DNA of 64,000 nt from assembly GCF_024585265.1 (NCBI RefSeq), contig NZ_CP036533.1:744001-808000 (forward strand), read 5' to 3'. The notes beneath the pieces are model-generated. The model saw only the letters and a list, made by a program, of their open reading frames with translations. It ran no database searches and was not told the origin of the DNA. The stretch's first letter is position 1. Each line of letters begins with the position of its first letter. Shown here piece by piece: positions 59,257 to 64,000 of the stretch. A program made the position numbers and the translations under genes. This DNA comes from Bradyrhizobium sp. WBAH42. Its GTDB lineage: Bacteria > Pseudomonadota > Alphaproteobacteria > Rhizobiales > Xanthobacteraceae.

Positions 59257-61461
59257 CTACAAAAAGCTCTGCGGATCGACGTCCACTTCCAGCTTCAGAT
59301 TGCCTGTCGGCTTCGGGCAGACCGCGAGCCAGCTGCGCAAATAGTCCGACAGGTCGAAACCGCGCGCCGACTTCACCAGGATGCGGAAGCGGTAGCGGCC
59401 CTTGATGACGGCGAGCGGCGCTTCGGCGGGGCCGAGCACCACGACGCGCTCGTCGCGCGGCGCGAGCGCGACGAGCTTGCGGCCGAAGCCTTCGGCGCCC
59501 GGGCGGTCGCCGGCGGAGATGATCAGGCTGGCGAGCCGGCCGAACGGCGGATAGAGCGTCTTCTCGCGCAGCTCGATCTCGCTGTCGTAGAAGGCCTCGC
59601 GGTCGCAGGCGATCAAGGCCCGCATCACGGGATGATCGGGCTGGTGGGTCTGCAGATAGCCGACGCCGCGGCCCTGCTCGCGGCCGGCGCGGCCGATCAC
59701 CTGGTTGAGCAATTGCCAGGTCCGCTCCGCCGCGCGCGGATCGCCGTTGGAGAGGCCAAGATCGGCATCGACCACGCCGACCAGATTGAGCCGCGGAAAG
59801 TTGTGGCCTTTCGCCACGAGCTGCGTGCCGATGATGATGTCGACGCGGCCCTCCGCGATTTCAGCGAGCTCACTTCGCATCGTCTCGATCGAGGTGATGA
59901 GATCGCTCGACAGCACCATGGTGCGCGCTTGCGGGAACAGCGCCGCCGCCTCCTCCTGCAGGCGCTCGACGCCGGGGCCGACCGCGACCAGCGATTCCTC
60001 GGCCGAGCAGTTCGGGCAGATATGCGGGCGCGGCATCGAGAAGCCGCAATGGTGGCAGACCAGGCGCTGGCGAAAGCGGTGATCGACCAGCCAGGCGTCG
60101 CAGATGGTGCAGGCGAAGCGATGGCCGCAGGCGCGGCACAAGGTCAGCGGCGCATAGCCGCGGCGATTGAGGAAGAGCAGCGCCTGCTCGCGCCGCTCGA
60201 TCGCGGTTCGGATCTCGCCGGCAAGCCGCGGCGAGATGAAGCGACCACGCGCGGGCGGCTCGCGGCGGAGGTCGATGGCCTCGATATGCGGCATGTGCTG
60301 GCCGCCGAAGCGCGAGGGCAGCGCGATGCGCTGATAGCGGTTCTTGCGCGCATTGACCTCGGATTCCACCGACGGCGTGGCGGAGGCCAGCACGACCGGG
60401 ATCTTTGCGATATGCCCGCGCACCACCGCCATGTCGCGGGCGTGGTAATGCACGCCCTCGTCCTGCTTATAGGCCTGGTCGTGCTCCTCATCGACGACGA
60501 TGAGGCCGAGATTGGCGTAAGGGAGAAACAGCGCCGAGCGCGCCCCGACCACGACCGGCGCCGAGCCTTCGGAGATCGCGGCCCAATTGCGCGCGCGGGT
60601 GCGCGGCGTCAGCTCCGAATGCCACTCGATCGGCCGCACGCCAAAGCGCTGCGCGAAACGGTCGAGGAACTGGCCGGTGAGCGCGATCTCCGGCATCAGG
60701 ATCAGTGCCTGCTTGCCGCGGCGGACCACCTCGGCGACGGCTTCGAAATAGACCTCGGTCTTGCCCGAGCCGGTGACGCCGTCGAGCAGCGCGACATGGA
60801 AGGTGCCGTTGGCCGCGAGCGCGCGCATCGCATCCACACCGGCACGCTGCAGCGGCGAAAAATCCGGCCGGCCGAATTCGGGATCGGGCGCCGGCGGTGG
60901 AGGCGGCGGCGGCATGGGCTCCACCGTGAGCGTGCCTTCATCGACGAGGCCGTCGATCACGCCCGAGGAGACGCCGGCCTCCCTGGCCGCCTCGGACTTG
61001 CCGTGCAGCAGCCGGTCCGACAGCACCGCGATGACGCGCGCCCGCGCCGGCGTCAGACGCTTCGGCGGATCGCCGGTCAGGCGCACGCCGGCGCGCACCC
61101 GCTCCGGGCCGAGATTTTCGCCCATGCGCAGGCCCATGCGCAGCACCATGCCGCGCGGGCTCAGCGTGTAATTGGCGACCCAGTCTACCACCGAGCGCAG
61201 CTCCGGCTTGAGCGGCGGGACGTCGAGTTTCTCGCTGACCTCCTTGAGGCGGTTGTGCAGGCGCGGATCGGGATTGGCATTCTCGCCCCAGACCACGGCC
61301 AGCACCTCGCGCGGACCGAGCGGCACACCGACGAGATCGCCCGCCTTCAGCTCCATGCCGCGCGGCACCTTGTAGGAATAGGTCTGGTCGAGCGCGACCG
61401 GCACCAGCACGTCGACCATGCGGGTGGCGGGGGCGGTGTTGCTGCGCGACGATTGGTCCAT
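59257..61461 (-). CDS. priA: Primosomal protein N' (replication restart helicase PriA)
   Basis: A 734-residue DExH helicase that reloads the replisome at stalled forks. The N-terminal DNA-binding part has VDVLVPVALDQTYSYKVP. DGVTGSGKTEVYFEA is Walker A and GLIVVDEEHDQAYKQ the DExH box. A zinc-binding region is in CRACGHRFACTICDAWLV with CHHCGFSMPRPHICPNCSAE (eight Cys). DIIIGTQLVAKGHNFPRLNL and QVIGRAGREQGRGVGYLQT are helicase motifs V and VI. It is divergent from xerC. Confidence 0.97.
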   Translation of the reverse strand: MDQSSRSNTAPATRMVDVLVPVALDQTYSYKVPRGMELKAGDLVGVPLGPREVLAVVWGENANPDPRLHNRLKEVSEKLDVPPLKPELRSVVDWVANYTLSPRGMVLRMGLRMGENLGPERVRAGVRLTGDPPKRLTPARARVIAVLSDRLLHGKSEAAREAGVSSGVIDGLVDEGTLTVEPMPPPPPPPAPDPEFGRPDFSPLQRAGVDAMRALAANGTFHVALLDGVTGSGKTEVYFEAVAEVVRRGKQALILMPEIALTGQFLDRFAQRFGVRPIEWHSELTPRTRARNWAAISEGSAPVVVGARSALFLPYANLGLIVVDEEHDQAYKQDEGVHYHARDMAVVRGHIAKIPVVLASATPSVESEVNARKNRYQRIALPSRFGGQHMPHIEAIDLRREPPARGRFISPRLAGEIRTAIERREQALLFLNRRGYAPLTLCRACGHRFACTICDAWLVDHRFRQRLVCHHCGFSMPRPHICPNCSAEESLVAVGPGVERLQEEAAALFPQARTMVLSSDLITSIETMRSELAEIAEGRVDIIIGTQLVAKGHNFPRLNLVGVVDADLGLSNGDPRAAERTWQLLNQVIGRAGREQGRGVGYLQTHQPDHPVMRALIACDREAFYDSEIELREKTLYPPFGRLASLIISAGDRPGAEGFGRKLVALAPRDERVVVLGPAEAPLAVIKGRYRFRILVKSARGFDLSDYLRSWLAVCPKPTGNLKLEVDVDPQSFL

Positions 61462-61573
61462 GAGCTGAGAATCGGAACCTTGAGGCCTTGAGGCTAGCGC
61501 CGCGCGGCGGCCTTAGCGAACAGTAAACTGGTGTGATGCGATATACTGTGCGGAATCACCACGTCCAGAGCGC

Positions 61574-62539
61574 ATGAGCAAAGCGGCCGCCCCACACATC
61601 GAGCTCGCCAGCGCCGATCCCTCGATCGCGCAGGAGATGGCGCGTTGGCTGGCGCATCTCGGCGCCGAGCGGCGGCTGTCGCCGAAGACGCTGGAGGCCT
61701 ATGGCCGCGACTTGCGGCAGTGCCTGGATTTCCTCAGCAATCATTGGGGCGAGCGCGTCACGCTCAAGCGCTTCAACGCGCTGGAGGCGACCGACGTGCG
61801 CGCCTTCATGGCGATGCGCCGGGCCGACGACATTGGCGGCCGCAGCCTGATGCGTACGCTGGCGGGCCTGCGCTCGTTCGGACGTTTCTTGGAGCGCGAG
61901 GGCAAGGGCAAGGTCGGCGCGTTGTCGGCGATCCGCGCGCCGAAGGTGGCGAAGAGCTTGCCAAAACCCCTGCCGATGGCATCCGCAAAGCGTCTTGCCG
62001 ATGCCGACGAGCGTGCCGGCGAGGAACGCGAGACCTGGATCCTGGCGCGCGATGCCGCGGTGATGGCGCTCTTGTACGGATCGGGGCTGCGCATCTCCGA
62101 AGCGCTCTCCCTGAAGCGCCGCGAGGTGCCGCGTCCCGGCGAGGGCGACGTGTTGGTCGTGACCGGCAAGGGCAACAAGACCCGCATGGTGCCGGTGCTG
62201 CAAAACGTGCTGGAGCTGGTGCAGGAATACGTTTCGATGTGCCCCTATCCGCTGCCGGCGGAAGAGCCGATCTTCGTCGGCGCGCGCGGCGGTCCCTTGA
62301 GCCCGCGCATCATCCAGCTCGCGATGGAGCGGCTGCGCGGTGCGCTTGGGCTGCCGGACAGCGCCACGCCGCACGCGCTGCGCCATTCCTTCGCCACGCA
62401 CCTGCTCTCGCGCGGCGGGGACTTGCGCGCCATCCAGGAATTGCTCGGCCATTCCTCGCTGTCGACGACGCAGGTCTATACCGGCATCGATTCCGAGCGG
62501 CTGCTGGAGGTCTATGCCAGCGCGCATCCGCGGCGCTGA
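61574..62539 (+). CDS. xerC: Tyrosine recombinase XerC
   Basis: A 321-residue site-specific recombinase that resolves chromosome dimers at dif with XerD. The N-terminal SAM-like core-binding domain (about 20-110) has RRLSPKTLEAYGRDLRQCLD. The catalytic residues are Arg in LLYGSGLRISEAL, Lys in VTGKGNKTRMVP, HALRHSFATHLL, LGHSS and the Tyr nucleophile in TTQVYTGID. The position beside priA and the length favour housekeeping XerC over a mobile-element integrase. Confidence 0.93.
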   Translation: MSKAAAPHIELASADPSIAQEMARWLAHLGAERRLSPKTLEAYGRDLRQCLDFLSNHWGERVTLKRFNALEATDVRAFMAMRRADDIGGRSLMRTLAGLRSFGRFLEREGKGKVGALSAIRAPKVAKSLPKPLPMASAKRLADADERAGEERETWILARDAAVMALLYGSGLRISEALSLKRREVPRPGEGDVLVVTGKGNKTRMVPVLQNVLELVQEYVSMCPYPLPAEEPIFVGARGGPLSPRIIQLAMERLRGALGLPDSATPHALRHSFATHLLSRGGDLRAIQELLGHSSLSTTQVYTGIDSERLLEVYASAHPRR

Positions 62540-62691
62540 GGCACGGCCGTGCGCACTGCACCGCAACGGCAGACAGGCCGTCGACGACCGGTGGAATAGA
62601 GCGGATTTCCGTTTACGCGCGTAGGTGGATGGTGCAAAAGACCAATAGGCGGCATGTGCGACCCGCGACTATCGTCTACGGCGTGTGGAAA

Positions 62692-62940
62692 ATGAACAAG
62701 ACCTCTCCGGGAATGACTGTGGCGGTGCTGGCCGGAATCGCCGTGCTGATGCCGACCAGCGCCTATGCCTATCTGGATCCGGGGAGCGGCGCCTTCGCCG
62801 TACAGGCTCTGCTTGCCGGCATTGCCGGCGGCCTGATCGCCATTCGAGCGTACGGAAAGCGGGTGATGGATTTCTTCCGGCGCTCGAAATCGTCGCCGGA
62901 CGTCGCCACCAGCAGATCCATACTGGACCGCGATGCGTGA
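62692..62940 (+). CDS. Small exported/membrane protein with YLDPGSG motif
   Basis: An 82-residue protein. A signal-like segment (TVAVLAGIAVLMPTSAYA) is followed by YLDPGSGAFAVQALLAGIAGGLIAIRAYGKRVMDFF, one membrane helix after the YLDPGSG motif, and a basic end. Small proteins with YLDPGSG are found next to polysaccharide and glycan genes in many bacteria; the exact role is unknown. It overlaps the start of the methyltransferase gene by eight bases, which suggests translational coupling. An in-frame ATG at 62629 would add 21 residues before the signal. Confidence 0.72.
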   Translation: MNKTSPGMTVAVLAGIAVLMPTSAYAYLDPGSGAFAVQALLAGIAGGLIAIRAYGKRVMDFFRRSKSSPDVATSRSILDRDA

Positions 62941-64000
62941 TCCCGGATCGTTCCGCGATCCCTCAGGCTACGTCTTCACCCATGCTGGCCGAGTTTTTCG
63001 CGCGGTCGAGGACGAAGCATATCGCAACTTCCTGCTGCTGAAATCGTCGGGCGCCTACGACGCGCTGATGGAAAGAGGATGGATCGTCGCCGCGGAGGAG
63101 GCAAGCTCCGACGAGGCGACGCAGACTCTGATCCATGCCGAATCGGATCGACTGAAAGTTCTGGAGCATCCGCGCGTCCCGTTCATCTCCTATCCATATG
63201 AATGGCCGTTCGAGTTGCTCAAGCGCGCCGCCCTGCTCCACCTCGATGTCCATCTGCTCGCGCTCGATTTCGGACTGACGCTGTCGGATGCGACCGCTTA
63301 CAATATTCAGTTCATCGGAATCCGGCCGGTCTTCATCGACATTTCCTCTTTCGTGCCGTACCGGGACGGCGACTATTGGGACGGCCACCGGCAGTTCGTC
63401 GAGCAGTTCGCGAACCCCTTGCTGATGCGCGCGCTGCTCGGCGTCGCCCACAACGCCTGGTACCGGGGCGCGCTGGAAGGCATTCCGACCGCCGACATGG
63501 CCGCGCTGATCGGATGGCCCAAACGGTGGCTCTCCCCGGACGTCCTGACCAACATCACGCTTCCGGACCGTTTTCAGCGACGGGCACGCCGCGAGCCGAA
63601 TCAGCCCTCACGACAGCCAAAGCCGCTGCCCAAAGCCGCGCTTCAGATGATGTTGCGCCGGTTGCGGCGCTGGATCTCCAATCTCGCGCCGAAAGACGTC
63701 GGACCGACCGAATGGCAGCAATATGAGCGCGGCAATCTTTCATATTCCAATACCGAGGAAAGCAGGAAGGAGAAATTCGTCAGTTGCTTCGCGCAGAACA
63801 ATACGCTGGCCTGCGCGTGGGACATCGGCTGCAACACCGGTCGGTATTCGCAAGCGCTTTTGCAAAACCGGGTCCGGTCCGTGATCGGGTTCGACGCCGA
63901 TCTCAATGCGCTCGACGTTGCGGTGGCGCGTGCGACCGCGGACAATCTGGACTTTCTCCCGCTGTTCAGCGATGCCGCAAATCCAAGCCCCGGTCAGGGC
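62933..64000 (+). CDS. Class I SAM-dependent methyltransferase, partial (runs off window)
   Basis: The frame opens at ATG 62933, overlapping the previous stop, and is open for 356 codons to the window end. The N-terminal region (about 1-225) has FRDPSGYVFTHAGRVFRAV, FGLTLSDATAYNIQFIGIRP and FIDISSFVPYRDGDYW, seen in methyltransferases with an extended N-terminal domain. From about 287, ACAWDIGCNTGRYSQALL is the SAM-binding motif I and VIGFDADLNALDVA motif II. The end of the gene is missing. Together with the small membrane protein it may belong to a glycan or exopolysaccharide locus beyond the window; that is inference. Confidence 0.85.
   Translation, partial: MRDPGSFRDPSGYVFTHAGRVFRAVEDEAYRNFLLLKSSGAYDALMERGWIVAAEEASSDEATQTLIHAESDRLKVLEHPRVPFISYPYEWPFELLKRAALLHLDVHLLALDFGLTLSDATAYNIQFIGIRPVFIDISSFVPYRDGDYWDGHRQFVEQFANPLLMRALLGVAHNAWYRGALEGIPTADMAALIGWPKRWLSPDVLTNITLPDRFQRRARREPNQPSRQPKPLPKAALQMMLRRLRRWISNLAPKDVGPTEWQQYERGNLSYSNTEESRKEKFVSCFAQNNTLACAWDIGCNTGRYSQALLQNRVRSVIGFDADLNALDVAVARATADNLDFLPLFSDAANPSPGQG

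Noticed and set aside
61574..62539. Mobile-element integrase
   Set aside because: Full XerC-like motifs, housekeeping position beside priA, and no attachment site or cargo seen.
61645..62691. Long second frame over xerC that runs into the small membrane protein
   Set aside because: Only the last part (from 62692) has a real protein pattern; the rest is a Gly/Arg-rich shadow of xerC.

Overview
This is a GC-rich alphaproteobacterial chromosome segment. Gene content and order point to Bradyrhizobium or a very close relative: the rplU-rpmA-GNAT-obgE-proB-proA-nadD-rsfS-rlmH-envC-ctpA-deacetylase-rppH run, a split F1 ATP synthase operon (atpHAGDC), FixJ/LuxR-type regulators, and many dispersed palindromic repeats of types common in that genus. 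This placement is inference from content; no search was run.

Positions 1-18,900 are a signalling region. It holds a lone receiver, a 1,202-residue hybrid sensor kinase, a FixJ-like regulator, a chemotaxis operon on the minus strand (cheA-cheW-cheY-cheR-PilZ-like), further single receivers, a Crp/Fnr regulator next to a broken relative, an Hpt protein, a LuxR-type regulator fused to a histidine-less DHp-like region, and a degenerate receiver-EAL protein. No chemoreceptor and no CheB are present. The chemotaxis operon carries two perfect tandem duplications, each exactly 127 bp. One breaks the frame of cheW, the other repeats the 5' end of cheA. Equal length at both sites, and frame restoration on collapse, suggest unmerged k=127 assembly-graph overlaps rather than biology.

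Positions 18,900-31,300 are accessory metabolism: quinone reductase-like flavoprotein, DMT exporter, MSOX-like flavin oxidase, aldo/keto reductase, NTF2-like secreted protein, a tripartite-tricarboxylate (Bug) receptor, an aromatic-type FAD monooxygenase and an alpha/beta hydrolase, with three LysR regulators. Two of these LysR genes are clearly divergent from the enzyme they probably control. A tRNA-Ser(CGA) gene lies at 30,148-30,237.

Positions 31,300-50,900 are mostly housekeeping (ribosome, GTPase ObgE, proline synthesis, NAD synthesis, cell-envelope proteins, two RppH-type hydrolases), with insertions of a sulfatase/phosphonate hydrolase, a second Bug receptor and a DMT transporter. The most unusual protein is a ROK-type sugar-kinase-like ATPase at 31,807-32,940. 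Its sequence motifs occur in circularly permuted order.

Positions 50,900-64,000 hold a membrane adenylate/guanylate cyclase, the F1 ATP synthase operon, an RlpA-like protein, priA, xerC, a small membrane protein and a methyltransferase gene that runs off the right end of the window.
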